Part shown: positions 1 to 12,699 of the stretch, in pieces
How positions within the stretch are numbered: the first letter of the stretch is position 1
Layout of the letters: the number at the start of each line of letters is the position of its first letter
NCBI RefSeq assembly: GCF_003945595.2
Contig: NW_024104314.1
Coordinates: forward strand, 62,001-126,000
DNA length: 64,000 bases
Source of the DNA: Pipra filicauda
Taxonomy: Eukaryota; Chordata; Aves; Passeriformes; Pipridae
Direction of reading: 5' to 3'
Translations under genes and position numbers: made by a program
Notes under the pieces: model-generated
What the model was told of the DNA's origin: nothing
Seen by the model: the letters and a program-made list of their open reading frames with translations, nothing else
Databases searched by the model: none

Positions 1-1215
1 AGAACCCACAGGGCTGCAAACAGGGTGTCTGAAGGAGCTTGGTATAGGGAGACCCAAGGAAAACAAGGTCAAAATGAAACCTGGTCACTTGGATGCTTCT
101 CTGACATGTAATGAAACAATTTTTATCTCCCCCCTTTCACAGCTTTATTGAGATCTCTGGGCATCTGATTCAGCCACCAGCTGAGAGTTACTCCAAAAAA
201 TATTGCACACTAGTATATATTGACCTTTTTTGAATAATCACCTAAAGTGAAATAACCCAGCTGGAATCCACGTTGTCTGAAATGCTAAAAATAGGAGTCA
301 CAGGACCTGGAGGACATATAAACTGGCACACAGGGAATAAACCCAAGATGGTGGTGGTGGACAGCTGACCCCTAGGGAGGCAGTGAGAACAATATGATAG
401 CTGTATGAAATACAAGATCCCAAACTAATGATTTTGCTTCATTTGCATGGCGCTGATTTACAGATCAGAAGGCAAACAACTCATTTCCAGCACAGGCAAT
501 GAAAAAGTTCCTGCTGACACTGCTGGGACAGCAAAAAAGTTTTCAAGACTTGAGTGTAAACACCCAAAAATTAAAGCCATAATGAAGGAATCTGTATATT
601 TTTCATCACATTTCCACTGGCACTGAGACAGATACAAGACATGATTGCATTTGCTGCTGCTTTTTAAGTAAATTTGTAACTTCAGAATCTGGCCATGATC
701 TGTTGGTTACTGCAATTTTAACTGCTGTTTTCTAGAACATGCATGCCTGGGAGTCTCACTTCCAAAGAGCTGTACACTGAATCTGATAATGCCCACATCT
801 TCAGCATGATAAAATTACTTACTTTTACTCTCTGTGAATTTGTTGATAGAAAGACAGACCAAGTTGAGAAGAACAGGTGAATTTCTGGTAACCAGAAGGT
901 GTTAGCAGATGGTCTTAAAATTTTGGTCTTTCTTGCTAAGCTTCTAACTTGGCTGCATGCTTTATTTAAAAATAATAGATTTCCTTTAGGTACCTTGGTC
1001 CAAAATTTCTTCTGCTTATTTAAAGAAGTGGTTGCCTGCTGCCCAGATTTTATTTTGCCAAAGTATAAGCTGGAAGATCTACTGGAACCTTTTTATCTTA
1101 TTTCTAACCCAGAGCATTCTAGTGATGTTAACCTTGCTAATATTATACTGAAGTACTTTCATTCAGCCTTTATTTTGCAAAAGAGATTTTAATGTTTTGC
1201 TTTCTGGTGCCACCC
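1..1215. other. AT-rich noncoding stretch, nothing recognised
   Basis: I see no gene, transposon or RNA here. A GGTGGTGGTGG run occurs near 351-360. A 97-codon frame at 899-1192 begins at a non-ATG codon, has no good flanking splice sites and reads like translated intergenic DNA, so I do not call it. Confidence 0.5.
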
Positions 1216-1245
1216 TTTATTTATTTATTTATTTATTTATTTATT
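1216..1245 (+). repeat. (TTTA)n microsatellite
   Basis: About seven uninterrupted TTTA units. It abuts the block containing the ATTGCA/TGCAAT cluster. It is a simple tetranucleotide repeat and likely length-polymorphic. Confidence 0.95.
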
Positions 1246-1278
1246 CTTTACAGTGGTGCTTTGTGGTGGTGGTGGGTG

Positions 1279-1440
1279 CTCGATTGCACCAGTGGAAGGA
1301 TGTGCAATCAAACTTGCAATGAGACAGTAGTCTCTGATTGTCATCAGCTGCAGCTCATTATTCTCTCAAGGATTCCTTGTGCCAATCGATGATAAACAAT
1401 GTGTAATCACTTGCAATTGATTGCAAATCAGATTGCATAG
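1279..1440. promoter_or_regulatory. Cluster of six ATTGCA/TGCAAT hexamers
   Basis: The hexamer ATTGCA or its complement TGCAAT occurs at 1283-1288, 1303-1308, 1315-1320, 1412-1417, 1420-1425 and 1432-1437. Several copies extend to GATTGCA or TTGCAAT. This resembles C/EBP half-sites, and TTGCAAAT at 1421-1428 is also octamer-like. Six copies in about 155 bp is far above chance expectation by simple count. Binding is inference; an alternative is decay of an old tandem repeat. Confidence 0.3.
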
Positions 1441-1682
1441 ACTGGCATGTGGAGTCCTTGACGGAATAACGAGCGGTGCCTTTTGCCCACTCCCGGGTCT
1501 GTAAGGCCCACATGCCATCAGCTGGTAGCTCCTCTCCTCGACTCAAATGCTAAGCAGACCATGCAGGATGAAACAGGTCAAGGTTGTGCTTATATCTGGT
1601 ATAAAACATTTGGGCTACTCATTTCATACTGGCTTTTTCTCTGCCTGTGTGTCTCTAGGGCTTTATTTTCGGGGGATGTTGC

Positions 1683-1702
1683 TCTCTGCAGAGTTGCAGA
1701 GA
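1683..1702. repeat. Small perfect hairpin
   Basis: TCTCTGCA at 1683-1690 is followed by a four-base spacer and its exact reverse complement TGCAGAGA at 1695-1702. No terminator or RNA context is visible. Confidence 0.5.
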
Positions 1703-2727
1703 CGAAATCTGGGGGGTTTAGGGGGTGTTTATGATTCAGTCCATCAACAGGGCACTAAACCTATTTTCCTTTCTGACGGTTTCTAAATCTCTCTATTTTC
1801 CCCTTCAAAACCGGGCTGATGGCTCAATTTGGAAGCAGTTGTTAGAAAAATGGTCTGGGCCGGTCACAAGTAACAGAGGAGTAAGTCCCTGCTGACTTGT
1901 TCTGAAGCCAAGCTAGATATGTGGTGAGTTCAGCTGGGTTTTGCTGTTTAGACTTTTACCTTCTAAAGCAGTATTAATCAGATCTGGTCTATTGACCACT
2001 GGTAGCCTGAAAAATGCCACAAAAAGTGATCAGTGAAATTAAAGCAAAAATAAGAAAATATGGCAAATGTCTTCAGAAGCTCTTTTCTGATTGATGTTCA
2101 TGACTACACCAGACATAGCTGGCACTAATTTAAAATGCTGATAACCAAACACTAATATTTTGACTTAAGAAGTATTTTGTTTACCTAATTTTTAAATACA
2201 TCGTTATTTACCAATCTCACTCCCAGCTGCTGTAGGGTAGTAGATTTCTGGACCAGAAATCTTTTGTTTATAAAAAGTGGGGAGTTTTTGTTTTGTTTTT
2301 TTGGTTGTGGTGTGGTTTTTAGTTTTTTTTTCACTAAAGTAGTTCCAGAAAGATCATTTAAAATCGGGTCTCTTTCTGGATGTTTTAGTTTTTAAGGTCT
2401 AGGTGTATATGAAGACTGTAATGTTCTCATTCTAAATACTGATCTTACAAAAGGACATGAAATCCCATCTGAATTCCACATGAAAAAAAACTTAAAAAAA
2501 TCTATTAAAAATATTCATGAAGTAGGTTGTTCAACTGATAGTGGGGTTTTTTGACTTCAAGCAAGCAGGGTCTTGGCTTGATCTTTGTATTTAAATGAGA
2601 AAAGAATAACATTAGCATTCACTGAATATTTTGTTTGAGATAATAATCTCTATTGATAACATACTTCCTTTTAAACATCTGTAGGGCAATCAATTGGAAA
2701 CTGATGCACTGGTCTAATCTTACTTAG

Positions 2728-2802
2728 AATCTGATTCTTACTAAGGACTTGAAAACCATAAAGGACCAAAAAGTAGACTTTAATGGGGATGAAGCCCTTC
2801 TG
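2728..2802 (+). other. Candidate small coding exon (75 bp)
   Basis: A pyrimidine-leaning acceptor ending in CTTACTTAG immediately precedes position 2728. A textbook donor, CTG followed by gtaagtatg, begins at 2803. Between them one frame is open for exactly 25 codons with no partial codons, so inclusion would preserve frame. The peptide is acidic and lysine-rich, starting NLILTKDLKT and ending VDFNGDEALL. I recognise no family. Many intergenic acceptor/donor pairs look this good by chance, no partner exon was identified, and a 25-codon open frame is not significant alone. It may be a pseudo-exon or a noncoding-transcript exon. Confidence 0.15.
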
Positions 2803-3635
2803 GTAAGTATGCTTTAAAAACATATTTTAATGTTGGGGGGGTTTTTCTGAAGAAACTTTTCCTTTATGTAAACCAGTGGAGCCCCACAGATTTCAACAGA
2901 ATTAACTGATTTACTCAAATATCAGTGAGGTCAGAGAGAAAAGTACTGAATGAAAAAAAAAAGCACAGCTAATAATTAAAGAGATGGCCTGGTTTTGTAA
3001 ATCTTTTTCCAAGTGTTTCATTAATAGTAATTGGTGTGTTAAAGTACAACTTTTTGAATCTGCAGTGTAGCTTGCAATTGTTCGTCTATGAGCATCACAA
3101 CAGCCATCATTAAAGAGATAAAGCACATATATTATCTGCAGCAGGCTTCTAGAAGAATATATATTCCCAAGGTAATTCCCCCTTCAGAAACAAAAAGGGT
3201 CATGAAATTATTTCAAGTCCATTTTCCTTCACTGACCAAGGCTGGTATGTCAACAAAGGAAGCAACTAGACAAGTTTGATTTTTCGCTTCATAATCTCAG
3301 TTTACAAACAGAAATAGAGGGACGTATTTTCTCAGCTTTTTTGGTGTGTTTGTTTTTTGGTTGTTTTTTTTTTTTAAGTATGGTCTTATCAGAGATCCGA
3401 AATATGTCAAAATTCTCTAGTGTTTCAAAAGGTCACATATTTGAATTGTTGGTTTAAATTACCTATATTAGAAACAAATTCCCAGCAGTTCACCTCCCAA
3501 AGCTAAGAACACACTCTAAAACTATGTGAAGCTTTTGAAACATGACATACAAAGTGTGAGCCAAAGGTTTTTGGAAAGGAGGGGGCCATTTCTCACTGGT
3601 GTGAGCGATCCCTGCATGGCAGTGGCCAGCAGCAA

Positions 3636-3685
3636 GTCACACTTCTGACTTTAGTGGCTTTTGAATCAGGCCCTTACACCCTTTC
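3636..3685 (+). repeat. Fragment of ancient amniote dispersed repeat
   Basis: The segment around CTTTTGAATCAGGCCCTTA resembles a block common in turtle, crocodile and bird DNA, in which a 'gacttcaatgggc'-type motif is followed by 'atcaggccc'. It looks strongly diverged and short. The assignment is from memory of the motif family and needs a repeat-library search. Confidence 0.3.
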
Positions 3686-6040
3686 CCAGATGAATTTTGG
3701 TTGCTGAATTGAACATCTTCAATTCTTCATCTCTGAGCGGCACCAGCCCAGGAGAAGGCACTGCCACACGAGAGCTGTGCATTTATGTGGGATGGTGTTC
3801 CCTGCACAGATCCATTGCTATGAACAGGGCTCCTCCCTGGCAGTCAGCCCCAGAGCCAGCAGGGCCTCAGCAGCTGGTTGTCATTGCTCCTTGAGCTACA
3901 GATGGCACCTCCCTCCCAAGCCAGGGCCCTCCTCTCTCCATCTGCTCTCCAAAGAGGTGATTTTCTGAAGGTGGGGCTGTGGGAATTCACCATTTCCCCC
4001 GAGCAGAGCACACGGGGCTGGCTGAGCTACCGAGCTGTAAACGTGCCATGGCTGGCAGAAGAGCCCTTGTGAGATGAGCTCTGCCTGCCCTGCTGAAGAG
4101 GAGGGTGGTTTATACATGGTTTTGTGTCTGATCAGTGTTTGAGCTGCACAGACAACTTCACCTTGGCTTTGTTGCCTGTCTCTACAAAGAGGAGAGCTCT
4201 AACCAGCCCTGTGATAAAGGGATGATGAAGGTGCTGGTGGTACACTGGTATCTTTGCTGTGCCTACAGATGTCTTGTGTAAGAGGGGTTGTGATGTGGTG
4301 TAAACTGTGGGAGACATCCCACGTAGCCTTATTTACACCAAAGCTTTTGTATGACAAGATATCCAGCATTTTCCATGTGTCTCCTACGTGAGCCACGACG
4401 TTGGCCAGTTTAATCAGAGTGGGCACGGATGTTCTGCAAACTGGTTGGTAAATAATCACACCCAAGTTTGTATTAACTGCCTTTGCTTTCTGCAGCATGC
4501 TGATGGAAGTAGGCATTTGGTGAGCATTTCTGATAAGTGCTTGGCTTTTTTTCTGGTTTTGTCTTACTGTAAGAAAAAGCAATTTAATTACAGGCTCTGA
4601 AATAGATAAAACATAATTTGTTTCTGCTTTGACATTTGTTAAGGATTTTTAAGCATTAAAGAGTAAAACAAGAGCTATAGAGTTCTGACTATAGATAAAT
4701 AATTGCAGCAACTCTGTAAAATTATGAAAGCACTAAGGGAGGACTTAAATCTTCAGTGTGATAGTAAAGAATATACAAACTCCTCTACACTGAAAATTCT
4801 TTCCCTGAACCTATGTTGTTTGCTGGGTCGAGCAACATTTTTAAACCAGAGCTGAACAACTGAGTGCACATCTCAGAATCAGACAAGATTCTCCATGCAA
4901 AGGAGCCAGACTGCTTTTAACCAATGTCAAAAATAAATACAGCATAAAATACGGAGTGGTGAGAAAGATGTTCATGCCTGGAGGTGGAGTCAGTTTAGGA
5001 CTAGTCTGGGTTTTGATTTGAGAGACTTAATTAAGACAGAGGTTGTGTTCAGCTGCAGAGAAATCTTATGGAATTTTAATTCTCTTGGCCAAAAGCTTCT
5101 AAGAATCACAGTTTTCATGAGATTATATGTATAGCACATACAAATGGTCCTCTGGGCTTGGAAGTGACCTAGAATCAAAAAAAAAAAAGGAGTTTGGGTT
5201 TCAGAATCGAAGTTAGGTCATTCTTGCCTAATGGTAACAAATTCAAGGAAGAAAAATACATTAAAATATCATGAAAGTGTGAGAAAATATTTAAATTTGA
5301 ACCACGGAAAGATGATGTCTTTGTGTCACCGGCCTATGCCTATTTAACTTGCTACTAGCATACATGGTCTTCTGTCAGGCAGTCTTAAACTGTTGAGCAA
5401 TGTGATATATTGTTGGAAAGTACTTGGAAAATGTTCATGGCTGAAGTGTGATTTACAGGTCTAGTATTACAAACAGCAGCACACAGTGCACGAGAGAACC
5501 TTTTACAGGATTTTTGAGCAGAGGCCTTGCCATACTGTGCTTTGCAGGTAGCTTGGCACATCTTCCATCCAACCCATGTTAAGTTTTATTTTCTCCTCTG
5601 CAAATCTTTAAAAACTTTTCCTTGAAGATGAGGCCTCTATTAAATGGTGTGTGTTACAGAAATTAATAAAGCTAATGAAATCAGGCACTGTTGGTTCACG
5701 TGTGATTCATCAGTCACACATCTCTGTTTAATTTGCACAGGTTTGGAGCCTGCTTCTCACTTACACAAAAGTCTCACTGTTAGTTTAAGAAATCCTCATA
5801 TAAATAGAATCCATTTTCTGATGCACCATAAAATATCTAAGAGCAATGACTGATTACAGTCACAAGAGCTATTTTGGCTGGACTCATGGTAGCTCCCCAG
5901 ACCCAGGATTAACACCACTTTCTCTGCATCTTGAGAACAGAGGAATTGCCAGTATCCTACAACCAGCAATGACTAAAACCAGATGTTTCAGTGGAAGAAA
6001 CCTCTCATTATGCTTGTAGGGAATGAGCTTTGAAAAACTG

Positions 6041-6072
6041 GTTTGCTTGTTTGTTTGTTTTTTGTTTGTTTT
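6041..6072 (+). repeat. (TTTG)n simple repeat
   Basis: A run of GTTT/TTTG units broken once by a C and once by extra T. A second short GTTT run occurs at about 8521-8540. Confidence 0.85.
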
Positions 6073-9000
6073 AACAAAGGGGAGTGCAAATGCACCTGAG
6101 TGTAAATGCAAATTGGGCTTTTTGAGTTTTCATGTTGATACAGCAAATCCTAAAGGAAATGACAAAAATACCCAGCCAACAAACAACCCTATTTAGTTTG
6201 TGGTTTCAGAGCTAAACTCCAGGCTTTGAGGATCACTGAAGGCAAGCTCAGGTTAGAAATCCTGCCCTTTGGAAATTCTGCTTTTGGTAGTAAAAGCCCC
6301 AGATTGATAAGGCAAGTTTCATTGTGAAGAGCTCATGCAGGGCTACCTTTGTTGCCAGGTATTTAGCTTGTTTAAAATAATGTTATTTTGGTTATAAAGA
6401 AACAAGAGATGATAAGCTGGAGCTCTAAATGCAGCATTGACACGTGTCTTCAAGTTGGACAGGTTTTTAAACAGTAGCAGTAAGGCAGGATAATAAGAAG
6501 CTCAGATCCAGAAATGCCTCCAGTAAAAACACCACCCAAGGAAGAAGGATGGAGGGTGGTGTGTGCTCTGGCTGTGGATAAAAGAGTCTACTTCAGAAAG
6601 CAGGCATGAAGTGAGGCATCCTGGTTGCAGCAGTTTGCTTTGAAAGTTAACTCCTCTCTCCAGGCAGTCCTGTTGTGTCCCAGCTGCAATCGGGGCATAT
6701 TTGCCTGACAACTGCATTGAAATTAGGGTTTGCACCAGGCAGGCAAATGCTGAGGTACAGATCCAGACCTTTGCAGTCATGGATACCTACTTCAGCACTT
6801 CTTTTCCCCTGACATCTACCTGGCCATCCATGTAACAATACAATAGGGGGTTATGGGCAATGAATAGAGGTTGAACGTTCAACTCCAGCCCAGCCTGTGG
6901 TTTAGGAGTCAGTACAACCTGTGAGTCCCTGTCCCGGAATGGTGATGCCAGGACATGCTGCCTAAAGGACAGGTGTGGATAAACACAGGACCATTGCCCT
7001 GGCTTGCTCAGCTCCTGGCTCTGGAACTGATGGGACAGGGGGGAGGGATGAGAAGTACAAGCATGCATGTGGCCTCCTTGCCAATAACAATATCTATCAG
7101 GTAAAGTGACTTCATCTGACTCACGTTACCTCTGCAGACTGGACACTGTAGCTCCCTCTCAGAGGGGCTTAGGGGAGCAGAAGTCCTTTAGTGATCCTGA
7201 GGGTTCTGAACAGTGCAGACCCCCACTACAGTATGTGCAGAGAGGTGGCCCCCACCTCCTTCCTACTTGCAGGTTGGAAATCACTGACCCACAGTGCTGA
7301 GGCTACAGGGAGAAATATTCAAACCAGAGGAAGGGATCCCCAGGGCATTACTAATTTTCTACAAGAGCAATCCTGTGTGCCCCCGTTGTGGGTCTTTGCC
7401 TGACATTGTGTTCCAGGTTTGCAGCTCTAGAGAGGTGTGCTCAGACGTGGCACAATAAAATAGCTCAGAAAGTGCACTGCGCAGCAGTGGAACAGTGAAT
7501 TTTGGATTGGGGTTCTTTTCCCATTTAAAAACAAAATTCCAGTGAAATAACAAGTCCTTAAAACATGTATTATTTATTTTCAACAGAGTAAAAGAGCCCC
7601 TACAGTATTTTGAAAGAATGTCTGCTTTATAGGTCTGCAGTGATAACATGTTGGAAGTAACTAACAATTATGTTATTTTTGTCCTTACTAATAATGCTCA
7701 GGGAGCAATTGATGTTTCTTTTAGAGTTAATAAGAAACATTTGCAGCAAAAGCAGGAACTGTGGAGATAAAGCAATTGGCAAGAAATAGTATGTTTAAAT
7801 ACCATAAAACAGCCAGTATCCAAACAGGTGTGAGATAAAGGGGTATAAATAAACCTCTCTGTATGCAGCCCATCACACAGCAGAGCTGGGTAAAAAATTG
7901 CACGAAATAACTCCACTCCTATTCAGAGGAAAATATAACAAAATCGGCCCTTGTGTCTCCTAATTAGCTTTAGCAGCTGAGAAAACATTTCTCATGTGGA
8001 AATTTCTGAAAGTTAAAAGTTGTTCTGTAAAAAATGGAAAAACAACAAAAGAAGCAGTAAAGTTTGTAAACCTCTTCACCAGTTAAAGCCAGTATCCTGA
8101 AGAGACAGTGGAACCTCTTTCAACCTTGCAAAGTTATGTCTGGCTCTTTTAGTTACTCTGCATTGCCTGGTGGCATTACGGTCCTAGATGGTGTCTGTGT
8201 TATTTTTATTGGTGCTGCTTTCACAAACACACAGATATTTGCCCTTTCTTCATCCAAACATTTGGTTGCATTAAGGGTTGTTTGGTTTAGATTAAAGATT
8301 TTCTTTTTTTAAGACCTGTCAAAGGCAAAGTAAATCAGTACTAGCTAAGATGACGTGAAAATAATTGCCCATGCTCACATGACTGATAAGCAGAACTATG
8401 GAAAATGTCTCACAACAAAATCCACCTGACTTCTGTGGCTCCTACAAATGTGAAGCCACAATAGGTTCATTGAAAGGTTTGTAAGGATCCATCAACCCTT
8501 TTGGATAAATGGAATGGCTTTTTTTTGTTTGTTTGTTTAATCAGCATGTCAATTTGTTCAACATGTGAATTTTAGGTGACATAATTTTTGTGAGTCCTAC
8601 CCACTGTCTTTGGGTTCTTTCAAACTCACATAATGGAAGAAAAGAACTTGCATATGTCTGTGTGCATGGAGATGTGAGGTGAAATTGCCAAATTTCAGAT
8701 GGTTTTAGAAATCAAAGTTTTCCAATGTTCCTCACTTGTTCCTCTCTTGTATGTGAATTAGGTCCCTGAACTCAGCTCTATGCAGTCTAAGTTGTGCAAA
8801 AAGCCAAAAGAGGAACCCCAGCATCTCTTTGAAGACTCATTCTGCGGCCTGTAATACAATATGGCTTGGAAAAGGACCTTCTTTGCTGATACTGTCTGCT
8901 GACAAAACACATAATTTGTGTTCTGTATAGCCTGGAGAAGTCCCTAAACACAGTGACATGTTCCAACCCAGTGCCTGGACTAATGGAAACACACTTCATA

Positions 9001-10070
9001 TGACACAATATTTGCTTCTCCTCTGCCATTCTGTGCTGGAAAGACTCAGAAGGGCTGATCCAGAGTACATAACCTGTGCTGTTGGTGTCTCACTCTCAGC
9101 CTGCATAACTGGGATTGCTCCAGCCTAGATAGACAACATATCCAGGTGGACATCTCAATTATTCTGGAATCCTTTGAATCAAACACGAGCAGGGCTCCCC
9201 TGGCCAAGTCACACCTGAGTAAATACAGTGTTACAGACCCCGTGGCTCTTCAGGAGCTCATGTTTTTAGCTTCTAAGCTCTATTGTCTCAGTGAGCAGGG
9301 GTGATGGTGGTCGTATGAGGATGCTCCCATGAGATGCCCACATGGTGCAGCTGGAGCAGCACCATGCTGATCAGCCTTGAGGTGCACAGGGGGGGTTGGC
9401 TCTGGTGCAGCACCAAACAGATGTGAACTTGGTTTGATTGTCCAAGCTGGTGCCCCTTTATGACACACAGATGTTAAAAAGCTGCCAGGAGAGCTCCGAG
9501 CTGCAATGTGTGACAGTGATGGTGTGTACCTGCTCTGGGGGAGCAGAGATGTTCAGAGAGCAGCTGATGCCATACTGAAAGAACAGAAACGGGAACACCT
9601 CTTCTTCTTGTTGGCTCTTTTCAGTTAACCACTGATAGATGTGATAAAATCCCAGTGCTGCTGCTAATAAGCAAAGGAAAGGAAGCCAATGTTCTTTTGT
9701 ACTCTGACACGTGGCACGTTTTGGTTTCACTCAGAGTAGCAAACCTTTCTTCCTCGTACCGAGCATTATAAATAGGCCCAGTTCTTATCAGATCCTCCTC
9801 TTAATGTTTTTCATCAGAAAACCACAGTTAATTTTAGATAATTGTTAGAGATAATCTCAAATTTGTGTGTAATGTATGCCCCAGTTCTAAGAAAAACATG
9901 ACATTGGGGAAGGTACTGCCTGCCTAACAGCTTTTCATTTACAAGAGTGGTATGAGATCTCTTGTTCTTGCCAATTGAATTCTTGTGTCTTAGACATTCA
10001 GACCCCTATCTCTCAAAGCAGATAAAATTTTAACTTGCTTAGTATTTATTGTCTTCTGTATTTTGTAACA
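6073..10070. other. Noncoding stretch
   Basis: No recognisable gene. Opposite-strand frames at 6502-6780, 6787-7068, 7359-7667 and 9458-9730 overlap or lie close together and show no domain, signal peptide or splice support. Base composition is ordinary and CpG-poor. A short hairpin at 6529-6562 is listed separately. Confidence 0.5.
6529..6562. repeat. Perfect 9-bp inverted repeat
   Basis: ACACCACCC at 6529-6537 pairs exactly with GGGTGGTGT at 6554-6562 across a 16-nt purine-rich loop. It could form a small hairpin. There is no RNA-gene context. Confidence 0.5.
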
Positions 10071-10071
10071 G

Positions 10072-10590
10072 CTTCTGAGCAGCATGTTCAGGGATTGAGC
10101 ACATGTCCTGCCAAACAAGAAGAAAAAGGTTTCCTCTATGCCAGAATTTGCTATGGCATATCTGACTCTTTAAGCTTTCCTGTGGGAGTCAATTTTACTT
10201 TATTTGACAGCAGTGGCATTTTCTGCCAGAAGAATAAAGACAACAGTTGTTTAAAAAAGCACACGTGTCACCCTGCACTATCAAACAACCTGCTTCACAC
10301 CGTGAGAGTTTTAAGACAAAATGAACAGATGAATTCCCAGGACCAAGGAGAAAACGTGTTCCTAACACCAAAGGAGGAAGGATGTTCATTCACCTATGAG
10401 AAAGGATTAAAAGTGGACTTCAAGTCCATCAAGCTTTCTGGAAAGGACAAGGAGCAAAACTGAAATATGATGAAATTTTAGAAGAAAAAGCATTATGCAT
10501 TGCCCTTCCAGTCCAGTTTTTGTTCAGTGTAATTGCTGGATATCTCTTGAATACAAATGAAAATAAATACAAAAATATAGTGGCATTTGG
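10072..10590 (+). other. Candidate terminal exon with 130-codon open frame
   Basis: A good 3' splice site (TGTCTTCTGTATTTTGTAACAG) ends at 10071. The frame then stays open to a TGA at 10461-10463. An AATAAA polyadenylation signal follows at 10562-10567, so acceptor, open frame, stop and poly(A) signal fall in the right order for a last coding exon. The predicted peptide is hydrophilic with five cysteines and no low-complexity tract. It includes the stretches GVNFTLFDSSGIFCQK and ENVFLTPKEEGCSFTYEKG. I recognise no domain. Against a gene: frames of this length are expected by chance in this window, no upstream exon in matching phase was identified, and AATAAA is common in AT-rich DNA. It could be a lineage-specific gene's end, a decayed pseudogene, or chance. 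Confidence 0.2.
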
Positions 10591-12690
10591 GCCTGTAATA
10601 TGCAAGACATCATAAAGACAAGCAGAAAAAAAAGCAGCCTCTGGCAATGGGCAATGGGGAAAGAGTGGTGCAGTGATTTCCTTGGAATGGTCAGAGAGAA
10701 AAGTGAGGGGCTTAGATACCCTGGTCTTCCTAATCCCAGCAAAGACATCTATTTTCCTGAGCAATGTTTGCTTTAACAACCAGGGCTGGATGTTGCAAAT
10801 ATTTGTAGCTGAATTATCTCAACATTTTGAAAACTATGTACCTTGAATGTTGTATTTTTTTCTGGGAAACTGAATGGAAAGAGTTCTTCTTGGCATGCAG
10901 AAATGCTAGGAAATTCTAACATCATGCATGAAATTTCAAATCTGCCTTTAGGAAAAGCCAACTTCCTTCATAAGTTGGCTCCTTCTCACTGGCAAAGGTG
11001 AGTAGGGTCAGACAAAAAAGCAAACACAATCCTACTTTAAGCTTTGCGAGGGAATTTTAAACCCCATAAATTTCAATGCATTTTGCTTTTTATTGTGAAG
11101 TCCTGGCATATTTCTAATAGCAAGTTTCTTAAACAAAGTTCAGCCCTGCTATTCTATACTCTCTGTTTATGATATGTGTGAATGGATGTGTAGCCAAGTT
11201 TAGAGCTCACAGATCCATCAGAATAGCAGACAGCTTGGAAGTCTGCAGATTTTTGGGGTCAGCGCCACTTCTCACTCCCTGTAGTCCATGGAAATTCATA
11301 TTTTATAGTTATTAGGATAATAGGGGACCAAGGTGTTTTCAACTAGAGTTAATTGTATTTCAAACCAGCAGACACATACTTTTCCTCTGATGCGTACCCA
11401 GAAAAACTATCTGACTTTCATGCTCAGTGGTGAGGGAATATAAACTGAAGGTTGATCACTCTATTCATACACAATAACTCTGCTAATAAGCCTCATTTCT
11501 TATCTTGTCATTCCTGTCTGGCACCTCAAATGAACAGAAACTGCTAGTAAGATCAGAAGATATAATGTTTTTAGAAAAGTGGTATATTAAACTAATTTTC
11601 ACCTGTGATCAGAAGCCTTTCCATGTAGACTTAAAGACATTAAAAGTTAATGTATGTATGACACAGATTAGCTAACTTGAGGTATTGTAGAACACAACAT
11701 TCTGCTTTTGAGTGCAGGTTATTGTTGTGGCTGCATTAGCAATGTAACAAATGAAGGGAAAATAAAATAAAAAAAAAAAACCCAAACCATGAAAAACACA
11801 TTTCATGCTCTCTGAAAGATACCCATTAAATCATAATGTATTTACAGCAAAAAACAAATTTTAAGACCTCAAAAGTCAAAACTAGTAGGTGTTCACTAAT
11901 TTTGATTGGGTCTTGCTGTCACTGTAGTGTTTTTTAGATCAGGAAAACTCTGCAGGACAGCTCATGTCATGAGTGTGCCCCTTATCACAAGTTGTAAACC
12001 ACAAAAAAATCTCTATTTCCTGTTTTAAAACTACAGGTATTTGTTTGACAGCAAGATAAGTTTGGCCAAAAAGACCATACCAAAAATCCCCAGGGTGAAA
12101 TTTAACCCTATATAGTTGATTAACCCTTTAATAAACACGCTGGCAGAAAGGCCAAGCCATTCCCTGCTCCCTTCTGGCCAAGGACAAGGATAACATTAAC
12201 TTTTAAGAGCCACATTTTGTTTGCTGAAGTACGCAGCATGCTGCCAAATGAGATCCTCTTCTCAGAGCAGCTATCACAGGAAGGTTTATAACTCCTATCT
12301 CTCGTCTGCACAAAAATCTGGTAACAAAATTTCACACTTACGCAGTGTTACTTCTTTCAAACATCTGCTAAGTGACATATTTGCAGAAATACAGGTGTGG
12401 ATTTCTCCCCCCTCCCCTCTCGTTCCCCCTTGGCTCTCTGTTGAATTGAACTGCGTGGTAAGTTAGAACACCTATGGGAGAACCCACTCCATTGGGGCAG
12501 TTAGAGGACAAAATCTATCGTACCAGCCCCAGAAGGAACTTTGTCCTTTCCCTTCCATACAGCTGTGAGAGGATGTTAACACTGGCACCCTCACAAATGG
12601 TTACAAGCTGCTTTCTTCAGTGCACGGGGCTACAGAGCAAAGGACCAGGGAATTCCGCATCCAGCTGATACTTCTGAGCCACCCACAGCT
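10591..12690. other. AT-rich noncoding stretch
   Basis: No gene recognised. An A-rich run at about 11761-11784 and a hairpin at 10956-10980 are the only local structures seen. A weak acceptor/donor pair at about 12387-12457 brackets an open but proline-rich frame and is not called. Confidence 0.5.
10956..10980. repeat. Perfect 9-bp hairpin beside a strong donor-like site
   Basis: AGCCAACTT (10956-10964) and AAGTTGGCT (10972-10980) are exact reverse complements with a 7-nt loop. An acceptor-like CTGCCTTTAG lies just upstream and a consensus donor-like CAAAGgtgagtagg just downstream, bracketing a 46-bp pseudo-exon. The hairpin would sit inside that exon. Confidence 0.4.
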
Positions 12691-12699
12691 GCGGGGACA

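Larger units (their letters stand above)
1801..6040. other. Noncoding stretch with one candidate exon and one old repeat fragment
   Basis: Mostly AT-rich sequence with T-runs (for example 2284-2332) and an A12 run near 5179. The candidate exon at 2728-2802 and the ancient repeat fragment at 3636-3685 are listed separately. Frames at 3088-3279 and 4199-4582 are short, overlap other frames and show no protein family signature. Confidence 0.5.
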
